21,849 nt of DNA from an uncultured Peptococcaceae bacterium (GTDB lineage Bacteria > Bacillota > Peptococcia > Peptococcales > Peptococcaceae): the NCBI GenBank assembly GCA_902462325.1, contig CABQBF010000029.1, positions 1 through 21,849 of the forward strand, written 5' to 3'. Positions 8,533 through 15,234 of this stretch are shown one piece after another. Positions within the stretch are counted from its first letter, which is position 1; every line of letters starts with the position of its first letter. The notes below the pieces were generated by a model, which had not been told where the DNA came from, did no database searches, and was given only the letters and a program-made list of their open reading frames with translations. The translations under genes and the position numbers were made by a program.

Positions 8533-9180
8533 ATGCTCGATTGCCATTGTCATATCCTGCCTGCTGTCGACGACGGCGCTGCCAATCTCACCCAATCTAT
8601 TGCGATGCTGCAGCGCGCCAGGCAGATAGGCATTACGCACATCATCGCCACACCCCACATGAAACGTCAGCCTTTCAATTGGACTGCTATCGAGGAGGCC
8701 TACGCACGCTTAAAGCCGGAAGCGGAACAATTAAAAATCCAATTGCAGCTTGGCTGCGAGCTTTACGCGCCATTACTATCTGAACTGGGCTTTGATGAAA
8801 TTCAACAATTTTGCATCAGAGACACTAACCGGCTGCTGTTAGAGTTTCATCCCCATTACCTGCCGGACAATCTTCCTGCCTATTTCAATCATATTTTCAG
8901 CCGCAGCATTGTGCCCATTCTGGCACATCCGGAACGCTATGGTGCTGTGCAGAGCAATCCTGCCATATTGCAGGAGATTGTGCAGATGGGCTGTTATCTG
9001 CAGATTAATGGCCGCAGCATCACGGCCAATCCCTTTGACAAATGCAGCAATACTGCCAAAAAGCTGTTGAAACTATATCCTTCGGCATTTTTATCCTCCG
9101 ACGCCCACTGTGCGGAGCATTACCAGGGTTTGCTAAAGGCACAGCAGAAGCTAAACCGTATGCGGAGGGATTTGCCATGA
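8533..9180 (+). CDS. CpsB/CapC-type PHP-fold tyrosine phosphatase
   Basis: This 215-aa metal-dependent phosphatase should dephosphorylate the tyrosine cluster of the CpsD-like kinase. PHP motifs are clear: D3-C-H5-C-H7 with DDG at 13-15, TPH (40-42), CEL near 75-77, AHPERY (131-136) and SDAH (189-192). It is shorter than the usual 240-255 aa. I start at ATG 8533 because AAAGGA lies 8 nt upstream; the in-frame ATG at 8524 overlaps that site. The next gene overlaps its stop by four bases (ATGA). It is divergent from the kinase operon, so kinase and phosphatase are under separate promoters. Confidence 0.93.
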   Translation: MLDCHCHILPAVDDGAANLTQSIAMLQRARQIGITHIIATPHMKRQPFNWTAIEEAYARLKPEAEQLKIQLQLGCELYAPLLSELGFDEIQQFCIRDTNRLLLEFHPHYLPDNLPAYFNHIFSRSIVPILAHPERYGAVQSNPAILQEIVQMGCYLQINGRSITANPFDKCSNTAKKLLKLYPSAFLSSDAHCAEHYQGLLKAQQKLNRMRRDLP

Positions 9181-9686
9181 AGCAACAGTATGCTTATCAT
9201 CAGCAGCTTCATCAAAAACAGCAAAGGCTGCACCGGCAGCGCATAACCGGTAGCATCATTTTGCTCCTTTTGCTGCTCCTGATTTGGGGCAATTCTCTGC
9301 AGCCCGCCGAAGCTTCCAGCGCTTTCAGCAGCGGCGTCTTATCCAAGCTGCAGCCGCTGTGGCTCCAACTCACCGGCGCCAGTTTTCCTATTTCCCATCA
9401 CTTACTGCGTAAGCTAGGACATTTTTCTGAATTTTTCCTGCTCGGTTTGGTTTCTACCTTAACCGGAACCACAGGCCGCAAAAAGCTGACTTCTAATCTG
9501 CCCGTGATTCTTTATACCGGCCTTGCTGTGGCTGTGGCAGATGAAACCATTCAATATTTCAGCCCCGGCAGAAGCCCCGAAGTTCGTGATATTCTCATCG
9601 ACTACAGCGGTTTCTGCTGCGGCTTGCTGGCAGCATTTGCACTATGCAAAGTACTGTCAGCTATGTACCAGGGTCTGAGCCGTTAA
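9177..9686 (+). CDS. VanZ-family membrane protein
   Basis: The 169-aa protein has a basic, glutamine-rich N-terminus, then a first membrane helix (about 24-38) and further helices in the second half. It carries the full VanZ pattern: RKLGHFSEFFLLG, then DETIQYFSPGRSPEVRDILID and a following YSGFCCGLL helix. The start ATG overlaps the cpsB stop (ATGA) and GGAGGGA lies 6 nt upstream, so the two genes are translationally coupled. Its stop codon sits in the loop of the operon terminator. VanZ function in capsule loci is unknown; a role in envelope glycan or lipid-carrier handling is only inferred from neighbours. Confidence 0.9.
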   Translation: MKQQYAYHQQLHQKQQRLHRQRITGSIILLLLLLLIWGNSLQPAEASSAFSSGVLSKLQPLWLQLTGASFPISHHLLRKLGHFSEFFLLGLVSTLTGTTGRKKLTSNLPVILYTGLAVAVADETIQYFSPGRSPEVRDILIDYSGFCCGLLAAFALCKVLSAMYQGLSR

Positions 9687-9706
9687 GGCTCCAGGCCCTG
9701 CTTTTT
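9669..9706 (+). terminator. Rho-independent terminator of cpsB-vanZ
   Basis: An interrupted stem pairs CAGGG with CCCTG and GAGCC with GGCTC, joined by a GU/CG/UA section, around a GTTAA loop and followed by CTTTTT. The vanZ stop codon TAA lies in the loop. There is no T-run on the opposite side, so it should not stop the facing SLH gene. Confidence 0.85.
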
Positions 9707-9752
9707 ATGGATTCTTTTTTCTATAAGCTTTTACGTCAAACACATCTTGACA

Positions 9753-11426
9753 TTATTCAAAGGTAATACCAAAATTCTTCATAAAGGCATTTGCCTGTGC
9801 ATCTGTCAAGCTTGCTACACTGCTATCCCAATTAACGGCAATATAGCCATTCTTCCAGGTCGCAGTACCGGTTACCAGCGCTTCGCTTTTTTCCTTTCGA
9901 GCGTTCAGAACTTCCAAAACGTCATCAGCCACGCTTGCATGTCCAGCGTCTACATAGTCCAGAACATCTCCTACAGTTATAGAAATTTCCCCTGTCGGAT
10001 TGCTTTCCGTTAATGTCACTTCTAAATCTTCAAGAGCCGCTGGTTCCAGGTCAATTTTATAGCTTCCTACTGCAGCTGTTGTCGCACGCGTAGCATCAGC
10101 GGCAATCGTTATCGTTTCTGCCACTTCTTCCAAAATAGCTGGAACTTTCACAGATGTAGTTTGGGCTCCGCTTTCCGTAGCAGCATCTAATGTTTTTTCC
10201 ACTTCTTTTGCAGCGGCATTTACTTCTGTTGCAACCGCATCTGCTGCCGCTTTCTGCACTTCTTCATCGGTTGCGCTTGAATTTTCAGCCAAATATTTAG
10301 CCGCTGCGCTTGCCGCTACGCGTTCTACTGCACTTTCTGAACTATCTGCTGTTTTTTCTAATGCCGCAACTTTTTCTTTAGGAGTAGCACCAGCATCAAG
10401 AGCTTTTAAAATATTGTTCACTGCTACTGCAGCAGCTTCTGTTGCTCCCTCTATCACTCCATCAGATACGTCTACTTCACCAGCATTAACATCTGTACTT
10501 GGAGTATTATTGCCGTGGTTCCCGCCGGAACTGCTTCCGCCGCCACCGCCGGCGCCGCCAGCTGCAGTTACATCTACCGTATAGGTTGCGGTTGCAATCT
10601 TGTAGCCGTCGGCTTTCGCTGTTACGGTAATGGTTGCTTTCCCTTTTTCTACACCTTTGATGGTTACTTTACCGTCTTTCACGGTTACTGTTGCAACGTC
10701 TGTATCACTGCTGACTGCTGTAATCACAGCGCCTTCTACAGAAGATGTGGCTGTAATGGTTTTACTTGCGCCCTTCGCAATCACGCCTTCTGTTGCGCTT
10801 AACGTCAGGGTCTGTGCTGCTAAATCTTTTACACCGAATACACGGTCTAAAGAAGCTACTGCTTCTGCTCTGGTCAATGCTTTTTCGGCATTGAAGTTGT
10901 TGGCTTCATCGCCAATCATATAACCGGCATTGGCCACTGCCCCCACTACGCCTTTGGCCCAGTCTGGTGTTGCCGCTGCATCGGCAAACTGATTGGCTCT
11001 TGCTGTATCGGACGGCAGGTTTTTAATACGGGCAATGATAGCCGCTGCCTGTGCTCTGGTTACACTGTCATTTGGACGGAAGGTGTTGTCTTCAAACCCT
11101 CCTATGTAACCTTCGTTCACAGCAATGGCTACCTGACCGGCATACCAGTCGCCTGTTTTTACATCGCTGAATTTTACTGTGCTCCCTGCAGCCTGATATC
11201 CGGCTACACGGTTTACCAGAGCTACAAATTCAGCGCGGCTGATTTCATGATCCGGACGGATTGTTCCGTCTTCATAACCGGAAATCAAAGCCTGACTTTC
11301 CCATTTAGCCAGCACAGAGCCTGCCCAGTGTCCCTGTGTGTCTGTTGCTGCAAATGCGGCAGTTGGCAGCATTACACTTAAACCAAATGTTGCCAATGCT
11401 ACTTTTGCTGTTCTTTTTGTGTTCAT
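9753..11426 (-). CDS. SLH-domain surface protein with Big2-like domain and Ala-rich region
   Basis: The 557-aa secreted protein has a signal peptide (1-26, ending AFA). Three S-layer-homology domains follow at about 28-75, 84-134 and 146-197, with FSDV, W and GY-D-TFRPN-type motifs. These anchor proteins to a cell-wall glycan. A bacterial-Ig-like fold is likely at 205-287. A Gly/Ser linker (289-302) leads to an alanine/glutamate-rich, probably helical region (about 320-425) and a C-terminal domain of unknown type. The start has AGGAGGAGA upstream. It lies 70 bp after the LCP-like gene on the same strand. It could be an S-layer or minor wall protein; its size suggests the latter. Confidence 0.92.
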   Translation of the reverse strand: MNTKRTAKVALATFGLSVMLPTAAFAATDTQGHWAGSVLAKWESQALISGYEDGTIRPDHEISRAEFVALVNRVAGYQAAGSTVKFSDVKTGDWYAGQVAIAVNEGYIGGFEDNTFRPNDSVTRAQAAAIIARIKNLPSDTARANQFADAAATPDWAKGVVGAVANAGYMIGDEANNFNAEKALTRAEAVASLDRVFGVKDLAAQTLTLSATEGVIAKGASKTITATSSVEGAVITAVSSDTDVATVTVKDGKVTIKGVEKGKATITVTAKADGYKIATATYTVDVTAAGGAGGGGGSSSGGNHGNNTPSTDVNAGEVDVSDGVIEGATEAAAVAVNNILKALDAGATPKEKVAALEKTADSSESAVERVAASAAAKYLAENSSATDEEVQKAAADAVATEVNAAAKEVEKTLDAATESGAQTTSVKVPAILEEVAETITIAADATRATTAAVGSYKIDLEPAALEDLEVTLTESNPTGEISITVGDVLDYVDAGHASVADDVLEVLNARKEKSEALVTGTATWKNGYIAVNWDSSVASLTDAQANAFMKNFGITFE

Positions 11427-11496
11427 TGGAATCTCCTCCTGTTTTTATTCCTTAGCTGACTTATCAATCGGCCTAACAATCCAATTCACGCCGCCT

Positions 11497-12483
11497 TTAT
11501 TGATAAATCTGTTTGTGCAGATACCTACTGCCGGCAGCTAAATCCACGTCCAGCACCAATTTTCCATCCAAAAGCTTATATTCACCCTTTTCTGGAAATG
11601 GATACTGAACAATAGCCTGATTTTGCAGTACGTTCTGTCCAATGGTTTTCAACTCCGAAAACGTTAAATTGGTAGATACATTACTGCTGACTGCCTTTAT
11701 CAGCTGACTTCTTCTGTTTTCTGCTTTCGCTTTATCAATAACGGCGTTGCAAACCTTCTGCCAATGCTCGATTGCATCGCCATCTACGGTCAATTTTGTA
11801 TATGCCTGCAGTCCGCCGGTCCACATCACAGCTTCCCCTGCGCTGTAGGCTGTGCCCAACAGCCGATTTAATTCGGCCGCCTCGGCTGCAGATAATTCAA
11901 TAGATAATCCGCCCATTCGATCCGATACTTGCCATAGTCCTTCACTATTCACAAAAATATACTGATTAATATCCAATTCAAAAGCTTGATTGAGCGTGTT
12001 AATCACACAGGATAGCCCTCCCACTTCATAGCTATTAAGCAAGCTTGTCCAGCCATAGCCCTGCACCGGCAGCAGCATCGTTGGGTCCAGCGCAACAAGC
12101 TGCATCTTTTCTGGCTGATTTGAAATCAAATAGAAACTTCCATCTAATACCAGTAAAATATTATCTACATCTTCCTCAATCTTGTCCCGCGCATAGATTG
12201 CTGTCGGAATGGAGGAAGCGTCTGCATGAAAACCGAAATCCGTTTGATTAGTTGTGACCGACGCGCCCTCTTCTAGTAGGGACAGCTGTGGTTTCTCCTG
12301 CATACTGGAGACTGCCAGCACGGCCAAATCCTGCTCGTCAGCTTCTACCACTGCCACCGTACTATGAAAGATTGGCGAAATCTCTCCATAAATAACCACG
12401 CCGGTCATCAGGAAAAACAGCAGGAGCAGACAAGCCATTCCAATCCATATCATTTTCTTACGACTTTCTGGCGCCTTTGGCAT
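11497..12483 (-). CDS. Degenerate LytR-CpsA-Psr (LCP)-like membrane protein
   Basis: The 328-aa protein has one N-terminal membrane helix (about 11-32) and an extracellular domain. LCP landmarks are DNILLVLDGS (107-116), the stretch 144-178 resembling the usual tyrosine/glycine-rich helix followed by an INQYIFV strand, and MGGLSIEL (190-197). LCP enzymes attach wall polymers to peptidoglycan through conserved Arg and Asp residues. Here those appear lost: the R-x-D-T segment reads SFYLIS, the PRD segment reads LDPTML, and the late Arg-rich motif reads AYTKLTVDGDAIEHWQK. It may be a non-catalytic LCP relative. The ribosome site is weak (GGGA 15 nt upstream). It lies between the duplicated-module gene and the SLH gene. 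Confidence 0.72.
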   Translation of the reverse strand: MPKAPESRKKMIWIGMACLLLLFFLMTGVVIYGEISPIFHSTVAVVEADEQDLAVLAVSSMQEKPQLSLLEEGASVTTNQTDFGFHADASSIPTAIYARDKIEEDVDNILLVLDGSFYLISNQPEKMQLVALDPTMLLPVQGYGWTSLLNSYEVGGLSCVINTLNQAFELDINQYIFVNSEGLWQVSDRMGGLSIELSAAEAAELNRLLGTAYSAGEAVMWTGGLQAYTKLTVDGDAIEHWQKVCNAVIDKAKAENRRSQLIKAVSSNVSTNLTFSELKTIGQNVLQNQAIVQYPFPEKGEYKLLDGKLVLDVDLAAGSRYLHKQIYQ

Positions 12484-12517
12484 AAAATTTTTATTTCATC
12501 CCAATCTTATAAATTTT

Positions 12518-13075
12518 TTACTCAGCTTCCTGTTTTGAAGCGTCGGCATAACCCTTCAGCATCCGTCCAAACTCCACGCTGCCTCCGCTGCTTTGTACCA
12601 AAAGCAACGCCTCATCCAGTAAATGCAGCAGCTCTAACAGACTGCGGAACTGTACGGTATAATTCATCTTTTTCCAGCTGATATTCCCCTGCCAGCTGGA
12701 ATTGGCCCGATACTGCAGACTCAGGATAAAGGTGGCAAGCGGGATCCCCTCTTCCAGCCCTGTTTGTTCCAAGACCGCCTGTTTTTCTTGGGCCCTTGCA
12801 GCCGCCGCCTGATCTCTTAATTGCCGCACCTTTTGCTTGGTCAGCAAATAATTTGTCTGAATCGAAATAAAACTTCTGGTCTCCGTAGTGGCCTGCGGAA
12901 AATTCAGCTCATCATACAGCTCTTCCAGCATAAAAATCATCTGCATGCTGCTTCGAAAATAAATTTTTTGTGGCAGACAGCTATTTTCCAGCGTTCCACA
13001 CAATTCTCGATTTTCATATTTATAAATCTTGATAATGCTGGTACGGCATATCTCATTCTCCGGTGCAAACAACAT
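12518..13075 (-). CDS. Unnamed protein with two copies of a 42-residue module
   Basis: I do not recognise a named family for this 185-aa cytoplasmic-looking protein. Residues 12-53 and 115-156 align without gaps: both start with T and share hydrophobic alternation, an Asn at position 11, a Gly at 16, then FRS at 29-31 and a leucine-rich helix ending L-E/D-E. The second copy has SSWQG and QFRSLLELLHLLDEAL. A charged, possibly coiled-coil linker (about 78-110) joins them. ATG 13075 follows GGAGGT by 6 nt; an in-frame TTG at 13135 is less likely. It heads the operon with the LCP-like and SLH genes, behind a promoter carrying a repeated AAAAAGTATA motif. Confidence 0.8.
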   Translation of the reverse strand: MLFAPENEICRTSIIKIYKYENRELCGTLENSCLPQKIYFRSSMQMIFMLEELYDELNFPQATTETRSFISIQTNYLLTKQKVRQLRDQAAAARAQEKQAVLEQTGLEEGIPLATFILSLQYRANSSWQGNISWKKMNYTVQFRSLLELLHLLDEALLLVQSSGGSVEFGRMLKGYADASKQEAE

Positions 13076-13105
13076 TCTGACACCTCCATTACCTCTTCTG
13101 ATGTT

Positions 13106-13135
13106 ATTATCTATACTTTTTAAACAATCTACCAA
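13106..13135 (-). promoter_or_regulatory. Candidate promoter of the duplicated-module/LCP/SLH operon
   Basis: On the minus strand TTGGTA (13135-13130) and GATAAT (13111-13106) are 18 nt apart. The start would be near 13099, giving a 24-nt leader. The spacer contains one copy of the AAAAAGTATA motif, as expected for a repressor site. Confidence 0.5.
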
Positions 13136-13170
13136 TGAACTGGAACGCCAAAAGTGATACTACATTTAGC

Positions 13171-13202
13171 AGATATACTGTAAAAAATCGAACTGTATAT
13201 CT
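13171..13202. repeat. AT-rich inverted repeat AGATATAC/GTATATCT
   Basis: Two perfect 8-nt arms are separated by 16 nt, with a T-run after the plus-strand copy. The stem is AT-rich, so it is a weak terminator at best. An operator is an alternative. Confidence 0.3.
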
Positions 13203-13264
13203 ATTTTTTTATGTGTCGAAAAGGTATACTTTTTCAATTCTAAAAGGTTTCCAAAAGCAAGCAC

Positions 13265-13306
13265 AAAAAAAGTACTCATTTAGCATTTAACTGCCAAATG
13301 AGTACT
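13265..13306 (-). terminator. Strong intrinsic terminator on the minus strand
   Basis: An 11-bp perfect stem (AGTACTCATTT / AAATGAGTACT) with a 14-nt loop is followed on the minus strand by seven T. It lies 190 bp upstream of the module-protein gene, so it must end a separate upstream transcript or act as an attenuator. Confidence 0.75.
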
Positions 13307-13489
13307 AAATAAATTTGTAAATTTTGTGTTCTAAAAAGTATAGTTAACTACACCTAGTTTCTACTGGTTATCTCTTAATATACCACAAGATTCTTCAAAT
13401 TGAAATATTATTTCTGTATATTTTCCAGCCAGATTTATGTAAATCTTGCAAAAATCCAACTCTGGAAGTACAACAATCAACCTTTCTAG
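13265..13489 (-). ncRNA. Candidate structured small RNA of about 225 nt
   Basis: A minus-strand promoter and a strong intrinsic terminator bracket this segment, and no convincing gene lies between. The 5' end (TGTTCTAGAAAG at 13493-13482) can pair with CTTTTTAGAACA (13338-13327) over 12 bp with one G-U; part of that arm may precede the true start. Inside, TTCCAG pairs with CTGGAA and AGATTT with AAATCT, while CAAGATT could instead pair with a later AATCTTG. The closing-stem layout recalls 6S RNA, but I see no family signature. Alternatively, a 39-codon frame (TTG 13480 to TAG 13361) beginning MIVVLPELDF could be a small gene, though it lacks a spaced ribosome site. Confidence 0.4.
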
Positions 13490-13494
13490 AACAT

Positions 13495-13523
13495 ACTATA
13501 ACAGTTTTTCTTGGTAATTACAA
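13495..13523 (-). promoter_or_regulatory. Extended -10 promoter for the candidate small RNA
   Basis: TTGTAA (13523-13518) and TATAGT (13500-13495) are 17 nt apart, and TG one base before the -10 makes it extended. The predicted start is near 13488. Confidence 0.55.
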
Positions 13524-13600
13524 TAGAAATCTCCTAAAAATACAAGGGAAATTGCTCTCGCAACCCCATTTTCATCCTTCGACCCTACTTTTTAGCTGGT

Positions 13601-13621
13601 AAAAACGGGGAAACATTCCCC
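13601..13621 (-). terminator. Short intrinsic terminator candidate
   Basis: On the minus strand GGGGAA-TGT-TTCCCC is followed by GTTTTT. The stem is only 6 bp and no gene is seen upstream of it on that strand. Confidence 0.35.
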
Positions 13622-13753
13622 TAATCTTTGAGTATACTCCATATTTAGATTTCTTTTTCTTTCACACAGATAACCGTAACACTCCTTTGTTTCCGCCCTC
13701 TGCTCCAAAGAAACAATATTTTTTTCAAACGACCAAACTGAACTACGGCTTCC

Positions 13754-13786
13754 TGAATAAATTGCAAAGCAAATACAATTTATTCA
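13754..13786. repeat. Perfect 11-bp inverted repeat, possible operator
   Basis: TGAATAAATTG and CAATTTATTCA are separated by 11 nt. The repeat is AT-rich and lacks a T-run in the right place for a terminator. It lies 180 bp upstream of the small HTH gene. Confidence 0.45.
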
Positions 13787-13814
13787 AAAAATATCTCGCA
13801 AATCGTTCTTTGTT

Positions 13815-13838
13815 TCTTTTATTGGTATCTTTTATTGG
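13815..13838 (+). repeat. Two direct copies of TCTTTTATTGG, period 13
   Basis: Exact 11-mers lie at 13815-13825 and 13828-13838, just upstream of the candidate HTH-gene promoter. They could be a binding site for a tandem-bound regulator. The rest of 13540-13960 is AT-rich and contains no gene I can support. Confidence 0.45.
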
Positions 13839-13859
13839 CTTCTATTATTTACTTGACTT

Positions 13860-13888
13860 TTTATAGTTGGTCTTCCCGCTTATATAAT
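13860..13888 (+). promoter_or_regulatory. Candidate promoter of the small HTH gene
   Basis: TATAAT (13883-13888) has a weak TTTATA (13860-13865) 17 nt upstream. The nearby TTGACT at 13853 is too far away (24 nt). An alternative extended -10, TGTTATAAT, lies at 13901-13909. Confidence 0.4.
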
Positions 13889-13964
13889 ATAGGATGTAAT
13901 TGTTATAATTATTATATTCAAATTATGTGATAACATTCTTTCTAACTGGTCAGCTGCCCCAGAT

Positions 13965-14213
13965 ATGTTGACCAGCAAACAGGCAGAAGAATTATGCGGA
14001 TATACAAACACCACTCTGAACCGCTGGATTCAGAGTGGTGTGATTAAAAGTTATACTATTCGCAATATTCATTTTATTCCAAAAGGATCTCTGGCACAGT
14101 ATCCAGCCTCTCAAGAAGGGCAACGCATTATACGAAAAACCACCTTACATTTGCAGCTGCTAGAAGAGTTTCGAGAAAAACAACAACAAGACATCGATTA
14201 TAGCCAACCTTAG
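13965..14213 (+). CDS. Small helix-turn-helix (MerR/excisionase-like) DNA-binding protein
   Basis: The 82-aa protein begins MLTSKQAEELCGYTNTTLNR, a helix-turn-helix of the winged MerR/Xis type, continuing WIQSGVIKSYTIRN and HFIPKGSL (probable wing). The C-terminal half (about 50-76) is helical and charged. No Shine-Dalgarno precedes the only ATG. CTGGTCA (13946-13952) and TGACCAG (13969-13975) flank the start codon as a 7-bp inverted repeat that could hide it in a hairpin. A longer inverted repeat lies in the coding region for helix 2. It is alone on the plus strand, converging on tRNA-Ser, and may regulate its own gene or the facing surface operon. No phage or integrase gene is nearby. Confidence 0.7.
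   Translation: MLTSKQAEELCGYTNTTLNRWIQSGVIKSYTIRNIHFIPKGSLAQYPASQEGQRIIRKTTLHLQLLEEFREKQQQDIDYSQP
14009..14040. repeat. Perfect 12-bp inverted repeat inside the HTH gene
   Basis: CACCACTCTGAA and TTCAGAGTGGTG flank an 8-nt spacer CCGCTGGA. It lies in codons 15-26, coding for the turn and recognition helix. A stable RNA hairpin or a protein-binding site are both possible. Confidence 0.6.
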
Positions 14214-14246
14214 CAAGTAAAATCTGCTTTTAAACTCGGCCAGACA

Positions 14247-14275
14247 GAAAAAACGCCACAAAAAATTGTGGCGTT
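14247..14275 (-). terminator. Intrinsic terminator after tRNA-Ser
   Basis: On the minus strand a 10-bp stem AACGCCACAA/TTGTGGCGTT with a TTTT loop is followed by a T-run. It begins 3 nt after the encoded CCA, so it ends the tadA/tRNA transcript. Confidence 0.88.
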
Positions 14276-14277
14276 AC

Positions 14278-14368
14278 TGGCGGAGATGTGGGGATTTGAA
14301 CCCCAGCGCCGGTTGCCCGACCTATCGGATTTCGAATCCGAACCCTTCAGCCGCTTGGGTACATCTCC
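14278..14368 (-). tRNA. tRNA-Ser (anticodon CGA)
   Basis: The gene runs GGAGATG to CATCTCC, with discriminator G and an encoded CCA at 14280-14278. The anticodon stem TCGGA/TCCGA holds the loop TTCGAAA, giving anticodon CGA for UCG codons. The T arm has GGTTCAAATCC and a long variable arm is present, as in class II serine tRNAs. It starts 15 nt after the tadA stop and is probably read from the same transcript. Confidence 0.95.
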
Positions 14369-14383
14369 ATGTTATGCAACTGT

Positions 14384-14848
14384 TTATTTTTTACGGCGCA
14401 GTTGAGCGAAAAAATCTTTCATGAACTGGCTGCAGCGCTCCTGTGCGATTGGCCCCACGATGTGTACATTGTGGTTAAAACCGGGGAACTGCAACAAATT
14501 CAACTGACTGCCCGCCGAGCCAAATTTGGGCTCGCTGGCGCCAAATACGACGGTATCCACGCGACTGTTAATCAACGCGCCGCAGCACATGGGGCAAGGC
14601 TCCATGGTCACGTACAAGGTACAGTTGGCCAACCGCCAACTGCCCAGCGTCTGCCCCGCTTGGCGCAGCGCGCAGATTTCCGCATGGGCGGTAGGATCGT
14701 TCTCCCGCTCCCGCAGATTATGCCCGCGCCCGACAATCTGACCATTGCAAACCACCACAGCGCCAATGGGCACTTCGCCTAACTGGGCTGCTTTTTCTGC
14801 TTCTTTGATTGCTTCTTCCAGAAAAAAAAGATGTTCCTCGCTGGTCAT
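14384..14848 (-). CDS. tadA: tRNA-specific adenosine deaminase
   Basis: The 154-aa enzyme converts A34 to inosine in tRNA-Arg(ACG), allowing wobble reading. Zinc-site motifs are HAE (H55, with catalytic E57) and PCPMC (C85, C88). The length is normal for TadA. The ATG has GAAGGAGAAGG upstream. It lies between a DUF951 gene and tRNA-Ser, an arrangement common near the origin in Bacillota. A guanine or cytosine deaminase is possible but the PCPMCCGAL context favours TadA. Confidence 0.93.
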   Translation of the reverse strand: MTSEEHLFFLEEAIKEAEKAAQLGEVPIGAVVVCNGQIVGRGHNLRERENDPTAHAEICALRQAGQTLGSWRLANCTLYVTMEPCPMCCGALINSRVDTVVFGASEPKFGSAGSQLNLLQFPGFNHNVHIVGPIAQERCSQFMKDFFAQLRRKK

Positions 14849-14938
14849 AGCCTTCTCCTTCGCCGTAGTTGCCCATTTATTTTACACTGAAACGGCCTGT
14901 CTGTCAACGATAGAAGCAGGCAAAAATTTTCATAATAA

Positions 14939-15154
14939 TCACAACTGCGGTTCTGACGGTTCCGGTCCTTTGGACAGCAGCACCTTCTTGATGGATTTCT
15001 CCAGCTTTACGCGGGGAATCCACACTTGATGGTCGCAGGTGGTACAGCGGATGCGAAAATCCATCCCCACCCGCATAATTTCCCATTGGTCGCCGCCGCA
15101 GGGATGCTTCTTGCGCGTTTGAATAACGTCGCCCACATATAATTTCATCGGCAT
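14939..15154 (-). CDS. DUF951-family small protein (YyzM-like)
   Basis: The 71-aa protein has the family pattern: QTRKKHPCGGDQWEIMRVG, then DFRIRCTTCDHQVWIPR and a basic KLEKSIKK helix. Three cysteines (in HPCGG and CTTC) could bind metal. The function is unknown; in many Bacillota it lies near mscS, serS and parAB close to the origin. The ATG at 15154 has AAGGAG nine nt upstream; the next ATG is two codons later. Confidence 0.92.
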   Translation of the reverse strand: MPMKLYVGDVIQTRKKHPCGGDQWEIMRVGMDFRIRCTTCDHQVWIPRVKLEKSIKKVLLSKGPEPSEPQL

Positions 15155-15234
15155 TTTCTTCAGCTCCTTCTTAAAACAAATTTCATCCGTTTCCAGTTCT
15201 CCATGTTACCTATCGCTCTAGTTTCTGCTGCAGC

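Larger units (their letters stand above)
13112..13342. promoter_or_regulatory. Three copies of AAAAAGTATA around the operon promoter
   Basis: Copies lie at 13112-13121 (minus), 13225-13234 (minus) and 13333-13342 (plus). The middle one forms half of an 18-bp near-palindrome at 13218-13235 (GAAAAGGTATACTTTTTC, one mismatched pair). This could be an operator series. The binding protein is unknown; the nearby small HTH protein is one candidate. Confidence 0.4.

Noticed and set aside
9707..9752. Terminator for the SLH gene
   Set aside because: No hairpin with a T-run was found on the minus strand before the cpsB-vanZ terminator.
13853..13888. TTGACT and TATAAT as a promoter pair
   Set aside because: The 24-nt spacing is too long for sigma-A; a weaker -35 at 17 nt was preferred.
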